A program made the translations under genes and the position numbers. The notes under the pieces are model-generated. The model was not told where the DNA came from. It ran no database searches and worked only from the letters and a program-made list of their open reading frames with translations. Below, one piece after another: positions 23,902 through 40,008 of a DNA stretch of 64,000 nucleotides; position 1 is the first letter of the stretch; each line of letters starts with the position of its first letter. The stretch covers positions 4,752,001-4,816,000 of the forward strand of contig OZ038466.1 of the NCBI GenBank assembly GCA_964036295.1, in the 5' to 3' direction. The DNA is from Plumapathes pennacea. Its lineage: Eukaryota; Cnidaria; Anthozoa; Antipatharia; Myriopathidae.

Positions 23902-25527
23902 CTTTTCACAGTTTACTGTAGAGTGTGAAGTAATCTTGTTTCTAATCTCTTAGGAAAAGCAGGTTTAAAATGTGCTGTGTGTTCCTTTGATCCTTTCAAT
24001 TCCAAAGAATGACCTGTAATTAATTCCAGGGAAATCCTGTGTATGGTGTGTTAGAGTACAGAAAATTTTGTTTTTGTTGTTTTTGCAGTGAATTCCTTGG
24101 TACTACTCCTTTAGAAGTAGATCTCAGGGGTGTGGAATATATGAATGATGACCCATCACAAGTGGACGTGTTGTACATGAAAGTAGAGTCAGTGGATGGA
24201 TCAGACAGGTTTTGGTCTATTTATTTCATGCTATTTGACATGTAGACATGTTTTGGTGGGTGGGGGACACGAAGAAGTCATGGATGCTTTTAACACTCAG
24301 ATTGACTTCTTTTTTCTTTACTAAAGTCATGCAGTCTCCCAAGTAGCAAATTAGTAAAACACAAATCCTGTTTAGCCATAAATGATAATTACAGTAATTT
24401 GGACTGATTTACATAAAAACTTACAGTGCATGTAGTATTTCTTATTAAGAACAAAGAAGGAATTTTTATTAACTTCAAGGCTTCAAAGATTGGCAGATGC
24501 TCTGTTGGAGAGATTTGTGGCAGAGGGTCTCATCAAGCAAGAATATGAGCATGTAAAACTACATGCAACAGTTATGAACTCTAAATTTCGTGAAGAGGCT
24601 GCCAGCATGCCAACCAAAAAGGGAAGGATGGACACTGGGCCTCCAAGGTGGAAGAAAAGAGTTTCATTTGATGCCAAAGACATTGTGGAAGTAAGAAAGA
24701 TAACTTTTCTGACTATTTGACACAGTTCATGCTTGTTCCAGCCCCAAGGTTGAAAGAGGGGGTAATGTAGCAACCTCTTGTAACTTAATCCACCATTGGT
24801 CAACAAAACCCAAACTCTAAAAACAATGAAGCTGTTACACATAATCAGAAAAGAGGCATTGGCTACACTACTCAAGAAAGGTGGGGTAGGGGATACCTGT
24901 GGTTGGTTCTCTGCCTTAAAGAGGTCCCTTTTCAAGCCCTACTGAGAAAAAAAAAACATATTTGTATTATGCTTCTTGGGGGTCAGTAATGAAAGCTAGA
25001 CTGAAGGAAATCATATTGGCATTGTTTTTTTTTTTTCTGGAAGCATTTTCTTTTCCAAGGTATAGGAAGGAAGCAACTTTTTGCTAGAGGTAAAATAAAA
25101 CACATGGTGCCCAGAGAGGTGTTTCACTGAGCATCTACTGAGACTTCTAGCTGTACAGGCTGCTTTGCTCTGATCAGTACCATTCAACGGGAAAAAAACA
25201 TAACTGTAGCAAATCAAAGCTCTGGACAGATAACTTTTTTGTCAACACTCTTTTTGTGATGAGAGTAATCCAAAGGAAATTTGATAACATTCACTTATAT
25301 AATATTAATATAATTATGTTGGTTAGATTTTCCACTGTACATTTTCCAGTAATAAGCCATGAGTGGCTGCTCTTTCACCTAATTCTGTCATATTTTTATT
25401 TTGCTTTCAGATGTTCAATGAATTTGATTTTGGCAATTATCATTTGGGTTCCATTCACTTGTCACAGAGAGGAAAATTTGATGCCACTGGCCGCTATTTT
25501 TGTGCTGCATCAGTACCACTACCATGA
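22100..25527 (+). CDS. ASCC1: Activating signal cointegrator 1 complex subunit 1
   Basis: Eight exons: 22100-22214, 22490-22690, 22919-23100, 23374-23463, 23787-23833, 24089-24208, 24480-24690, 25411-25527; 360 residues, all phases consistent. It begins MDVLRPPLVYIDGRCYRK, matching the vertebrate N-terminus. A KH domain follows (about residues 50-110, with IVGLKGETKKRIE), then a 2H phosphoesterase/AKAP7-like domain whose two H-x-T motifs are visible as KLHLTIG in exon 4 and VKLHATVMN in exon 7. The C-terminus (SIHLSQRGKF...) matches the longer vertebrate isoform. ASCC1 is a subunit of the ASC-1 complex, linked to transcription coactivation and alkylation-damage repair with ASCC3/ALKBH3. AATAAA lies at 25938. 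Closer AG dinucleotides exist at exons 3 and 4; I chose 22919 and 23374 because only these keep frame and conservation. Confidence 0.93.
23848..23900 (+). repeat. Poly(T) tract in ASCC1 intron 5
   Basis: About 50 consecutive T residues about 15 bases after the donor of exon 5. The Phe-rich open frames across it are artefacts of the homopolymer. Confidence 0.95.
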
Positions 25528-25937
25528 CATCTACCAGGAATCCCCTAGCGGGACTGGCACACAGCTCTCATCATAGTCAAATGATAACTGATCCCAGTGG
25601 ATTGGGTCACTCATCTCCACCCCAGGCTCTTTTCAACTTCTGAGAGCATGTAGGAAAGAACCTGGGAATAAGGTCACCCTTGGCTTGTGAAGTCGGGTGC
25701 CCACACACTACAAAGTATAAAGTTAGCTGATTTAAAAGGTGTCCAGGGGCAAATAATTAAGTGTACAGTCAGACAAACATCTTACCCTGGACCTACAAAC
25801 TGGATGTTGTGCACAAAAACATGAAAGATTGGCAGATTTAAACACTGACATAATGTTTATGCCACCTCAATGAAAGTTGCCTTTGGTAGGCACCGTTTGT
25901 TTTTGTTACAAAGTTGAAGTTGCAAAAGTGTAGTACC

Positions 25938-25943
25938 AATAAA
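25938..25943 (+). terminator. ASCC1 polyadenylation signal AATAAA
   Basis: Canonical AATAAA about 410 bases after the ASCC1 stop codon and before the convergent PSMC6 3' end. Confidence 0.55.
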
Positions 25944-26397
25944 ATTATCATAGATGTCATGTGTTGAACTCATTTTTAGGGAATAGTGCACTGGAACTTC
26001 ACAGTATTTCACAAGAGAAGTCATATCTTTAACTTATGTTTGACTCTGTTATTCATGGCTTTGCCAGTTCTCACTGATGCCTTCGTATGCATGACCAGAT
26101 TTTCTGCCAATATTGCTTTGCAAGGCTGAAAAATACCATCTGCAAAGTTGAGTCATTGCACAACTTTTACTATGTCACAAGCCATCTCAATTTGAGAGCT
26201 AAATTCCATTGGCAAAGCCTGTGACAAAGTCATTTGTTGGTTCGGTTTGGCAGACAGTATGTTTTGGCTTTGCAAAGAAACAGGTGGAAAATCTGTCTTT
26301 TTTTGCAGGCTACTTAATGTTATGTTGCTGTTAAGGCACATGTGAGGGCTGAATAGGAGATTCACAACACATTACTGCCACACATCAACAAATGAAT

Positions 26398-26403
26398 TTT
26401 ATT
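26398..26403 (-). terminator. PSMC6 polyadenylation signal AATAAA
   Basis: AATAAA on the minus strand (TTTATT on plus), 43 bases beyond the PSMC6 stop codon. Confidence 0.75.
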
Positions 26404-26445
26404 TGGAAATTACCAACATTTTTATGGACGAAAAAGTATCACAAT

Positions 26446-30445
<4,000 letters not shown>

Positions 30446-30762
30446 CTTGTACACTGAATGACTTTGCAAAAATCCCCCACAATTCCATGCGGATCAATCC
30501 AGAGGGCTGGGGAGGGGAGACCAGTGAAGAAAAACTCCAAGTTTGAGCTTTCCATTCAATTCCATTTTATTTGTTCAGCTGGTTATAATAACGTTGGTTG
30601 AAAAGAGGTTCATTCTGCGTGTTTGTTTTCACCATTTTATAGAAAAAAACACTCGGACCCTGAGGGGAGTACACTTGGGCTCCTTCAGTACTACTCTTTG
30701 GAAGACCGCAGACCGACTGTTGCAGCGGGCACAAACTGACTGAATTAATTATTTCGTTGAGT
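30446..30762. promoter_or_regulatory. Divergent PSMC6/ceramidase intergenic promoter region
   Basis: The two start codons (30445 minus, 30763 plus) lie 317 bases apart, so both genes must share or abut a promoter here. I see no TATA box at a convincing place and did not define transcription starts. Confidence 0.6.
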
Positions 30763-33700
30763 ATGGCACCGCTCGTGCAAATGGGAGGCTTTTGGGGCCA
30801 AGTAACTTCGACATTGGACTGGTGCGAGGAAAACTACCTTGTGTCACGGTACATTGCAGAGTTCTGTAAGTACAACGCGGAAATATTTGGGCTAACAGCA
30901 TAACGTCGGCTATATGTTCATTTGTTGATGTTTAGAGGACCCCCGCCTTCTTCCGTCTTTTAAACAACAATGTTCAATTATACTTTCTTTCGTGAAAAGG
31001 ATTGTTTATTTGAAGTGGTGGTGGATGTCAAATTGAGGCTTTTTGAGGTTTAGAAACGATCGCTCGGTTAATTTCTTCGACAAACAAACGAGTCCATACG
31101 GTATGTGGGTGCAATTGATCGACCAACAGCCCGAACTTTTTTAATTAGAGTCATTTTTTACGCCACGTCCTGAATTTAACCTCCAAACAAGTGAACCATG
31201 CTTTAATATACTTTTACTTTTAGGAATTCGTATTTTCCATTTCGAAATTTGCGAGGAGTTTTCGAATGTAGCTATTGTATGTATTATTTTGTTCTGCAAG
31301 TTAATATTATTGAAAAGAAAGGGTCAGTTTGCATTTTAAATTGTCAATGCCAACTTGCTGTTGTATTAAGCAAGATGAAATTTCAGACGACGTTAGTTCA
31401 GTGTGTGCGAAATGCAGCTGAAACGCCATAGGGTCTAAATATATTAACATGTTCAATTTATTGTGTTTAAATTGTGAGTGAGTCATATATTGGTGAGTTG
31501 CATGAATGTCTGATGTTTGATAGGTTTACAGATGTTCACAAACAGTGGAAAAAAAAAAGCTGAATAAAAGGTCCATATTTAACATTTTAGCCAGCTAAAT
31601 ATCCATATAGTTATTTAAAAAACAACACATTAATATTAATTGTATAAAAGGTTGTCTTTGCGGTATTGACTTAATTACCCTTCTTTATGTTGCAAAATAT
31701 TATTTAAAAATATGTGCTAAAAGCATTTCCTAATTTACTTAAACTTAGTGGTTGCTATGGCAACAAAACTCTGGTAAAATTTTGAGTCATGTTAATTTTT
31801 TAAATACTTTTAGCTTACAGGGTTAGCAAAATTTAACTTGTAAAAAATATTAGAATCTCTAATAAAATCCATGGAGTTATAAAATGACTACTGGGTTGGG
31901 CAATGGTCATGTTCCAGATAAGTTATTAGCTCTTTAACTCCCATACTATCAGCTCCAATTTCCTCCTTCAGATTTTCTCTGAAAGATATAATTATGCAGA
32001 AAAAAAAGGTATTGATACCTTGGAGTTTGATAGCATAATTTCTTAGATGAAAACTTGTGATTAAAATATCAGCTCTCACTACATAACTTCACTCATACTT
32101 TCAATTTCTTCTTAAAAAGCTGACTCGAAGAAAACAATCATCAATCATGTTGAGTGCATGGTTGCTGATATATAAAATAATGTCAACAATGAATATGTCT
32201 GAGACAGGACCGCCAGTTTTATACACAGGTCCATTAACTGTGATGAATTTTGGGTGGGGTACATTTAAATAATAACTAAATATAATTAATAGCTGCAGAA
32301 TATTAGGATCTGTAAAAGCCATAATGGAATAGGCATGTTTCTTCCAGGGGAGAAAATTAAAACTAATTTTCAGGTGGGAGTTTTTAGGCCTCACAGTAGG
32401 AGGATAGAGCTCAACTCGGGGGGTGGGAGTGAGGTAGGTCGGTAAGCTACAATCCAGCCTGAAGCTGACGTTAAAAAAAAGAATAATGCCTTTTAACTCT
32501 TTTGCATCATATCAACACTGTTATTAAAAGAAAAACAGTTTTAAGTAGCTCAGCTCAGGGGATCACCATGAATATAGAGGCTTTGCATGGCAACCATGTT
32601 GAATTGGCAGGAACAATGAAATAATTTGCATATCAGTGGCTTTTTTTTTTCCCAGAGGATTTAAATTCTATTTTTAGCCATTCAACATGTCCCCCGTGGA
32701 AACCCTCTATTTGCGGTAGACAATGTGCAAAATGTGGGAGACTGGTGTGAGTTCAGTTCATAGGAGAGTCGGCAGGTCTGCATTTGACACATTATTTCTG
32801 GGGTTGGAATTTTCAGTTGTCAAAACCTTTTATTTAAATATTTAAAACACTGTTAAATATTTGCTTTTGTGTTGTAGGGAACACACTTAGCAACTGGATC
32901 ATGATTATTCCTCCACTGCTTGGTGCACTGCTCACACATAGGAACAAACTGGAGAAGAGATACACAGTAGCTTTCTTGGCATTAGCTGGTAAACTATATA
33001 ATATTATGTATAGTACCCTGGAGTGATAAATAATTTTAATATTATTTCTCCATTATTTTATTGATGCACAAAATGGAGAAAAGATACAAGCAAGAAGTAT
33101 AATTTTAATAATTTAATCTGTATTTTATGTATTTTTGTGTATTTTTAGACCTTTTTCTGATTTAATTTTCTTTTCATTGCATGCAGTGGTTGGACTAGGA
33201 TCGCTGTGTTTTCATGCCACACTGTTATATGAAATGCAGGTAAGTGAATGTTCAGCTGACAGTAGATGGCAAATTTATACTTTTTCTCTCCAATGCATTT
33301 AGACATGTCAGAGAACACTATTTATACCAATAATGCCTATATGTATTGTAAGTAATACATTTTATTACACAACTTAATTCACATTTTCGAGTGCAAATAC
33401 AGGCCTAAATGAGTGCAAAGATGGGAGCATATTGCACTCGTCAGGAACCAGATCAACTGGTTTATTAGCTTATGTGATCAATTTTCGCAAGCAAAGCTTA
33501 CAAACGCGTCATTTTTTGTTCTGAGAACGTTTGCCCTGCTTCGTTTGTCATATAATAAACAATTTATTACATGAAAAGCTGTGCAATACAGCTGTATTTT
33601 TACCAGTCAGTTATATTTTTTCTCGCCTGAAGTTGTCTCGAAAAAACAAAACCGACTCTTAAAAATATGCCGCCTTATTGCACTCCTTCCCGTGTAATAA

Positions 33701-36700
33701 CCTTTTTATACTGGTGCACATTTGTTTTAGTCAATATAGAGCACATTATAAGCCAGAGTACATTTAATATTTTGCTTGTTCACATTTTGTGTAGCTTGTT
33801 ACACATTTGTATATATCTAGTGTCCCCAATATTAGTAAGTGATGCTAAAATTAGTAGTGACACTATATTAAAATTATTCATTCATTCATTCATTTGTTAT
33901 ACTAAATAGATGATCTGTTTTACATGCAGCTACTGGATGAGTTACCTATGATCTATGGCACTTGTGTGTTCATATTTTGCATGTAAGTATATCATAATAT
34001 TGCTGACGTAGCAAGTCCATAGTATTGATTGGCAAGTTTTTACAAGGCAATACAATGAACTCTCTCTAAGGCAGACACCCTTGGGACTAGATTTGTGTCT
34101 GCCTTAGAGAGGTGTCTGCCTTAGAGAGAGTTCAGTTATAAAGAAACAAGTGAAAATTGGCAAGGACCAAATCTGCATGCTGTCCGCCTTAGAGAGGTGT
34201 CTGCCTTAGAGAGAGCTCAGTTACAGAGAAACAAGTGAAAACCGGCAAGGACCAAATCTGCATGCTGTCCACCTTAGAGAGGTGTCTGCTTAGAGAGAGT
34301 TTCAAGACTGTCTGTGCAAACTAATAAATTTGTCATCTCATACTAATAACCAACTCTAATAGAAACAACAATCTATGTACAGGTAATAATGTTTTTTTTT
34401 TTTTTTTTTTTTTTTTTTTGGTCTGGGATACTGGTATGACTTTGACAGCTATTGTGTGAATTAACAAAATCTATTAACGGAACACAGGTTCATAACATTG
34501 ACCAGAGTTTCATGATTAAAAAATGCAGACACCTGTTCTGAAATAGTAGAGGTAGGATAGGTCTGAAAAAGGGTCTTAAAGTGGAAATATAGGGTAAGGC
34601 TTTTTGGTCTTCTGTCATAATAACACAATTTTTTGTCTCATGTACAGTTCTGAAGTTTCTTACAAGCCAAGGACACACAACAAGACTCTTATTGTCCTTC
34701 TTGTCTCCTGTAGTATTTTTGTTACCCTTGTAAGTGCTGTCTCCTCCATTTGTTTGTGTGTGTGTAGTGTTTTTCTCCTGTCGTTGGGGAGAGGATGAGG
34801 TCAATGGTTAATGCTGAACTGATCATGCCTGTTCCATAGTTTGTGTGTACATCTTCTTATAATAATTACGTTTATCTTTCAAGTCAGTTATGGTAGGTTG
34901 ATCAAGCTGTATACATCTCTTCCAGGTGTACTTAACCATTGTCAATCCACTTGTGTTCCAGGTAAATATTTTGTTACAAATACAATGAATGAGGCCAATA
35001 TTGTTTAGACATTTCAAACATCTAATTTGGCTTCCGTCGTAGCTCCTATACGTCTTTCTTACGTCCCTGTTGCCATCCTTAGCTTTAGAGTTCTATTTCT
35101 CATCCGAGAGTTCGGATCGAGAGTTGGCTTTTGGTACCTTTGTCAGAGGAAACGATTTATCAGTTTTCTTCTTGAATGGCCGGAATGATCAACACTGTAA
35201 ACTTGGGAGGGAACTAGTTTAGTTTGTTAGGATCACATATAGAGGCGCGTATATCATTGACAGACATTGTCGCGCACAAAAGTCTGCGTAAATATTGCAT
35301 CTTTAGAGCTACCTGCCCATTTTATCCGAACATCTGCTTTCGCGTTTTGAAACTCCCACCACCCGTGTAGTACAGTATACACTTGCAGAACTTGGGCACT
35401 GATGCATTTTGTCAGTATCACTTTTCTAACTCAACATCCAAAAGTTCAAGACATTACTCAAAATTACTCGCAAACAATTGCCATAAACGTACGCTAGATT
35501 CAAGATATGCACTTCACGTGTTTTGGGGAATGGCTCCGTGTGGACCAACGCAAATTTACAGTAAGCAGTGCCATGTATATTCACATTATATTTTTAAACG
35601 TTTTGTCGTCACTAGTGGTTTTATGGTATTCTAGCTGGAACTCTGACGGTGCAAGGCCTGTATTCTTGCAAGTAAGTGAACTGCAGTCATGGACAGTGTT
35701 GTTCTTTATTGTTGTTGTTGTTGTTGTTTTTTACACTGGTCATTATTTCTAATTGGCGTATCTGCGTATTTTGCTCTTGCAGGAGATATTCCGGTTCTTG
35801 GAAGCTGTGCATGATATCGCTTGTTAGGTGACTAATGTCAACTACCGTTGAGTTTTTTTTCTTTTTTTTTTTTAACTGAAAATACCCTTAATTGTCCTGA
35901 ACTGCGAGACGGCCATCTCTCTCTCCCCCCCCCCCCCCCCCCCCCAACCCCACCCTCCAAACCGTGGAGGATTACTCACAGTCTATTATTACCCCATCTC
36001 TCATCGATTCATTCACTTCTTTCTTTCTTCCCTCTTCTTCTCTCATTTGCTATATCCTTTCCGGCTTCTATTTTAATTTTTCAGTTATGGAACAGGATTT
36101 ATTTTGTGGAATATCGACAACAACTTTTGCCCCCCTCTTAGGTAAGGTTTGTCTGGAATCCAAACTTTTTCCGCTCGATAACATTGTTCATGGAGTGATG
36201 ATTTTGCGTTTGTTTCGATAGAACTTTCAGAAATCATCTGGCGTGGCCTGTACAGCCGTTCTTTCAACTGCACGCAGTATGGCACACTTTGGCGGGAATC
36301 GGCTCCTATTTCCACATTCTTTACAGGTTTGTCCCGCCACTTTGGTTTTCTACGACTTATTTCGCGATTGCAATACAGTTAATTCTCTATAAGGCGGACA
36401 CCTTCGGGACTAGATTTAGTGTTCGCCTTAGAGAAGGTTCAGTTACAGAGAAACAAGTGAAAATCGGCAAGAACCAAATCTGCATGCTGTCCGCTTAGAG
36501 AAAGTTCAGTTACAGAAAAACAAGTGAAAATCGGCAAGGACCAAATCTGCATGCTGTCTGCCTTAGAGAGGTGTCCACTTAGAGAGAGTTCAGTTACAGA
36601 AAAACAAGTGAAAATCGGCAAGGGCCAAATCTGCATGCTGTCCGCCTTAGAGAGGTGTCCACTTAGAGAGAGTTCAGTTACAGAAAAACAAGTGAAAATC

Positions 36701-37155
36701 GGCAAGGGCCAAATCTGCATGCTGTCTGCCTTAGAGAGGTGTCCACTTAGAGAGAGTTCAGTTACAGAAAAACAAGTGAAAATCGGCAAGGGCCAAATCT
36801 GCATGCTGTCCGCCTTAGAGAGGTGTCCGCTTAGAGAGAGAGTTCAGTTACAGAAAAACAAGTGAAAATCGGCAAGGGCCAAATCTGCATGCTGTCTGCC
36901 TTAGAGAGGTGTCCGCTTAGAGAGAGAGTTCAGTTACAGAAAAACAAGTGAAAATCGGCGAGGGCCAAATCTGCATGCTGTCTGCCTTAGAGAGGTGTCC
37001 GCTTAGAGAGAATTAACTGTATTCTAACCTTCTTTATTTCTTTGCACAGCCTGCACTTGAGAATGCTATTGCTCGGAAGAAATCCTGTTGTCAGGGTTGG
37101 TAATTTTTCGATTTTCCTTCTACTTTTAGCTTCTGTACTTCTGCTATGTTTCTAA
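30763..37155 (+). CDS. ACER3: Alkaline ceramidase, ACER3-like
   Basis: Exons: 30763-30865, 32878-32988, 33187-33239, 33930-33982, 34648-34729, 34926-34961, [one short exon unresolved], 35635-35671, 35783-35827, 36085-36141, 36222-36326, 37050-37155. The product starts MAPLVQMGGFWGQVTSTLDW and has the family residues: Ser and His in GSLCFHATL, Asp in LLDELPM, and two His in QLHAVWHTLAG, the zinc-site set of alkaline ceramidases. Hydrophobic segments fit a seven-helix ER/Golgi membrane protein that hydrolyses ceramide to sphingosine. WNIDNNFC is also conserved. Between 34961 (phase 0) and 35635 (entering with two bases) one short piece is missing from my model; a stretch near 35500-35540 reading HVFWGMA is a candidate but its phase does not fit. 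Exons 35635 and 37050 are less certain. Large MITEs occupy the introns. Confidence 0.88.
33355..33706. repeat. Dispersed MITE-like repeat, copy 2 (ceramidase intron)
   Basis: Collinear with 352-711 over its whole length, including the TTATTACACG-type end, the region GAACCAGATCAACTG and the hairpin, which is more degraded here. It lies in the intron between ceramidase exons 3 and 4, same orientation as copy 1. Confidence 0.75.
34053..34308. repeat. Degenerate TA-type MITE with internal repeats (ceramidase intron)
   Basis: It starts CAATGAACTCTCTCTAAGG after a TA and contains two-plus units of AGAGGTGTCTGCCTTAGAGAG and AAACAAGTGAAAA..GGCAAGG, the same unit as the intact element at 36376-37019. 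The right end is decayed. Confidence 0.7.
34391..34419 (+). repeat. Poly(T) tract in ceramidase intron
   Basis: About 29 consecutive T residues between ceramidase exons 4 and 5. Confidence 0.9.
36376..37019. mobile_element. TA-flanked MITE whose interior is a ~84-bp minisatellite
   Basis: The left end CAGTTAATTCTCTATAAGG..GGACACC and the right end are inverted repeats (one mismatch and one indel over about 26 bases). TA dinucleotides flank both ends (36374-36375 and 37020-37021), as for Tc1/mariner-type insertions. Inside are about seven tandem units of roughly 84 bases, each containing AGAGGTGTCC(A/G)CTTAGAGAG, a motif shared with the terminal repeat. No transposase is present. It sits in the last ceramidase intron. 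Confidence 0.85.
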
Positions 37156-38151
37156 GATGTACCTTATTAATACAGTCACCTAAATTTTGCACCACTTTAA
37201 TTTCACGTTTTCCCCTTGGCTGGGTCTGGTCGCTCCATATACCATCTATCAGCCTTTTTGCAAGATCGCGCAAGACTGTCACTGTCGAAGCTCACCAGGA
37301 CGTATTTCGCCCTGGAAGTTTTACTCGTTTGAGACAAATAATCAGTTGTCTCCAACTCATGCTATGCAGCACTGCATTTGAAAACATCTTTACTTTACAT
37401 TTGTGGTATTAATCTTTCCAAAAAATGTCGTCCACGGTAACAGCTACCTTTCTTCCTTATTTTTCTGTATGTCGTGCTTTTTACAGGCTTGCTGGGGCTT
37501 CCTTCCCTTCATTTACTCCTGCTCTACTGACGACGCCGGAAAGCATTCCGGTTCATTGACAGGAACTGTTCGCACCATCTCACTGCCCTTGTTTCAGGCG
37601 CTGTTTTCCTGCATGCCAAGCAAACTGCAGTTAAAAATATCCTATTACAACATATTTTAAGATCATTCATTCACACACTTCACGCGTTCTTGCTCCATGC
37701 TTAGAATTTTTTACAAGCTTGCAAAGTCAAGTCCTCAGAATGAGCCAATACCATGGTAGTCGCAGAGCCAATCATAAGGCCGTAAGAAAAAGTAATTACA
37801 GCGCCAATGTTACAGGAGTCGTTAGAACATATTTTTGACCAACCAAAAGGTGATGTAATTTTAGTGATTTGGTATACAATTTGAAGGAAAGACCAATCAG
37901 CAGTGTGAGGGCCCGGTCGCACTAGGAAGTTTAATCGATAATAACACAGCATCGAGAGCAATACGACGGTTTCTTCAATGTTTGGCAGCAACTTGGTGAC
38001 ACATATTTCTGGTGACAAGCGCTGGTTGCACTTCAGATGATGCAAATGTCGGTATTAATGTCGTGAAAGCTACGAATGCGACAGGAGCCTAAGTTGCTTA
38101 CGTGACAACGGTCGGGCTCCACTCCTGGGCGATCTCTTACTCCAGCCAATC

Positions 38152-38187
38152 AAAAACCGCCCTAGTATTTATACTAGGGCGGTTTTT
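38152..38187. repeat. Perfect 17-bp inverted repeat with 2-bp spacer
   Basis: AAAAACCGCCCTAGTAT, then TT, then its exact reverse complement. It can form a stable hairpin or cruciform. Confidence 0.9.
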
Positions 38188-38188
38188 A

Positions 38189-38211
38189 GAATGTTCTAGA
38201 GCGTTTTAGAA
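38189..38211 (+). promoter_or_regulatory. Heat-shock-element-like sequence
   Basis: GAATGTTCTAGAG matches the alternating nGAAn/nTTCn pattern (GAA-2-TTC-2-GAG), followed by TTTTAGAAC. It lies just after the palindrome and ~40 bases after a CCAAT motif, but no gene is recognised downstream. Confidence 0.4.
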
Positions 38212-39362
38212 CGTCCAAGAACGGGTTTTTAGATAACTGTCAAAAACCAGAACCAAAACTGTAATTGCATCGCCAATCACAGAGACCTCAGTCAAATAGT
38301 AGCCAAAGTAATTTACCCTTGGTTTTCACCTCGAAGAAGAGTAGTGCGAAGAAACGTCATCACGGCCACCTGCTTGCTTGCGTGAGAAGACCGCAATCGT
38401 GCTTTGCTCATAGAAACTTTTTCAGACCAATTCAAAAGCGTAAAACCAAAGGAAGCACACAAGGATAATATTGAAGTTTACAAAATAGTTATTAAAGCTG
38501 TATAGTCAAAGGTGTAATTTCATAAGTTACTTTTTAAAAGGTTCTAGCGCTCATAAATTAAGTGTATGCCGCTTATTTTAGATATAAAGTAAGGTATTAT
38601 TAGACGGTATTTTAAAATAAAAGTTTGTGTTTAGGCAAGGTATAGGAAGAGAATTTTGTTATTTAAGAAAGTCTAACGTATTCTTTAATGTGTGGACATT
38701 AATGTAATAGTTATATTTAACCCGCACTGGTATAATATACATTTGGGAAATATAATAAATGAGTCATAGTTTCGGAAAGATTTTGTAATCGTGTTGTAAT
38801 CACTTTGTATTAAATGAGTGCCCTTGTTGACACGTATCCGTAAACTCTACCATCGCATATAGGGGCGCTCAGAATCACAGTCATCTTTCTCGAACAACTC
38901 TTCACACGGGGTCCACGAGGCGCGAACATAATTAGCAATTCATTTCAATCCTTTAAGAGTTTGTTTCTACTTTCAACAATGTCTTTGCCAAGAACCGTTC
39001 TGGATTCTAAACTCCATCGTATATAGATTATCTGTTGTGAACCAAATTTTTTAAAATTTAAAACCGTTTTACCGCAGTCGTTTTTTGTCGTTCCCCAGGC
39101 AAGGAAATCCTGGCATTTTTACCTTGCTTTTTCCAACTCTTTTCTTGTTGTTTGTTTGCCGGCGTGCCAATTCACCCGCCCCGGCCAAAAGTCTGTGGAG
39201 GTTTGAAATGATAATTCAGTTTTAGCTGAACGACGACGGCTCCATGCAGGGGACAGATTTATTGCATAGATTTCAACAAGGCCGCGTAAACGTTTTCTTT
39301 AATTTCTCAAAAGTGCGAACAACAGCTACTCATTTTTTCTCGCAGTATTTTAGGTAGAAAAT

Positions 39363-39873
39363 AAGAAAGCAATGCGCGCATTTAATCAGTAGCAGTGTAT
39401 AGCAACAAATAAAAAATTAATAATCAACAAACTTGGAAAAAAAATCGCGCCGTGGGGAGAGTTGTCCGGATCCCAAGCCAGTTCGAGGGGCAACTCTTGC
39501 CTAACACCCGTCCACGCTCAACGAACGGGGAGAGATAATTCGGCCCCCAAGCCATGGTGAATTATCCCTAAATCCGATGAGCGCTTAAATGCTAGACCGA
39601 CTTATTTATTATATGCATCGAATCAGGTATATATAGTTTCAGGCAAGAGGCCCCTCATCCATATGGGATGTTCCTTTGTTTCGTGCATCGTATTGTATTG
39701 CTTCACCGAACCATTTTCACCGTCCTATTGTTATAACCGCTTCCATATCCCCGAATCACTTAATATCTGATTTCTGCACTTGAGTTTAAATTTTTAAATC
39801 GTCAGTAAACACTGCAAAGGCAACATTGGTGCTCGGCGCATGCGCAACAGTACGACTGTGCAGGAGAAATGTA
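39363..39873 (-). repeat. Dispersed repeat, inverted copy (partner of 2896-3433)
   Basis: Reverse-complement match to 2896-3433, including the GC-rich block and the GATAATTC/GAATTATC hairpin. It directly precedes the 3' end of the GTPase array. Confidence 0.7.
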
Positions 39874-40008
39874 ATCAAAAGGTCCGTTATGCACAAGATC
39901 GCTATATATACTTCGTATTGACCAGCGAAAGCAATTTTTTATGAAGACTGACATGATTCGTGGGGTTCTTTTCAATGTCTTTCGTGTATTCGATTCCCGC
40001 AATTGTAG

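Larger units (their letters stand above)
37156..39362. other. Intergenic region between ceramidase and the GTPase array
   Basis: No gene was recognised. It contains a CCAAT motif (38146-38150), a perfect inverted repeat and a heat-shock-element-like sequence, described separately. The short open frame at 38265-38468 has no recognisable product. Confidence 0.45.

Noticed and set aside
23710..23953. Phe-rich small membrane protein
   Set aside because: It is the translation of the poly(T) tract in an ASCC1 intron.
35848..36141. Pro-rich protein across the C-tract at 35927-35945
   Set aside because: It is driven by a poly(C) run in a ceramidase intron and shares only its last part with a real exon in another frame.
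36439..36865. Repetitive proteins of ~28-residue units (ALERCPLRESSVTEKQ and the complement)
   Set aside because: They are translations of the ~84-bp internal repeat of the MITE at 36376-37019.
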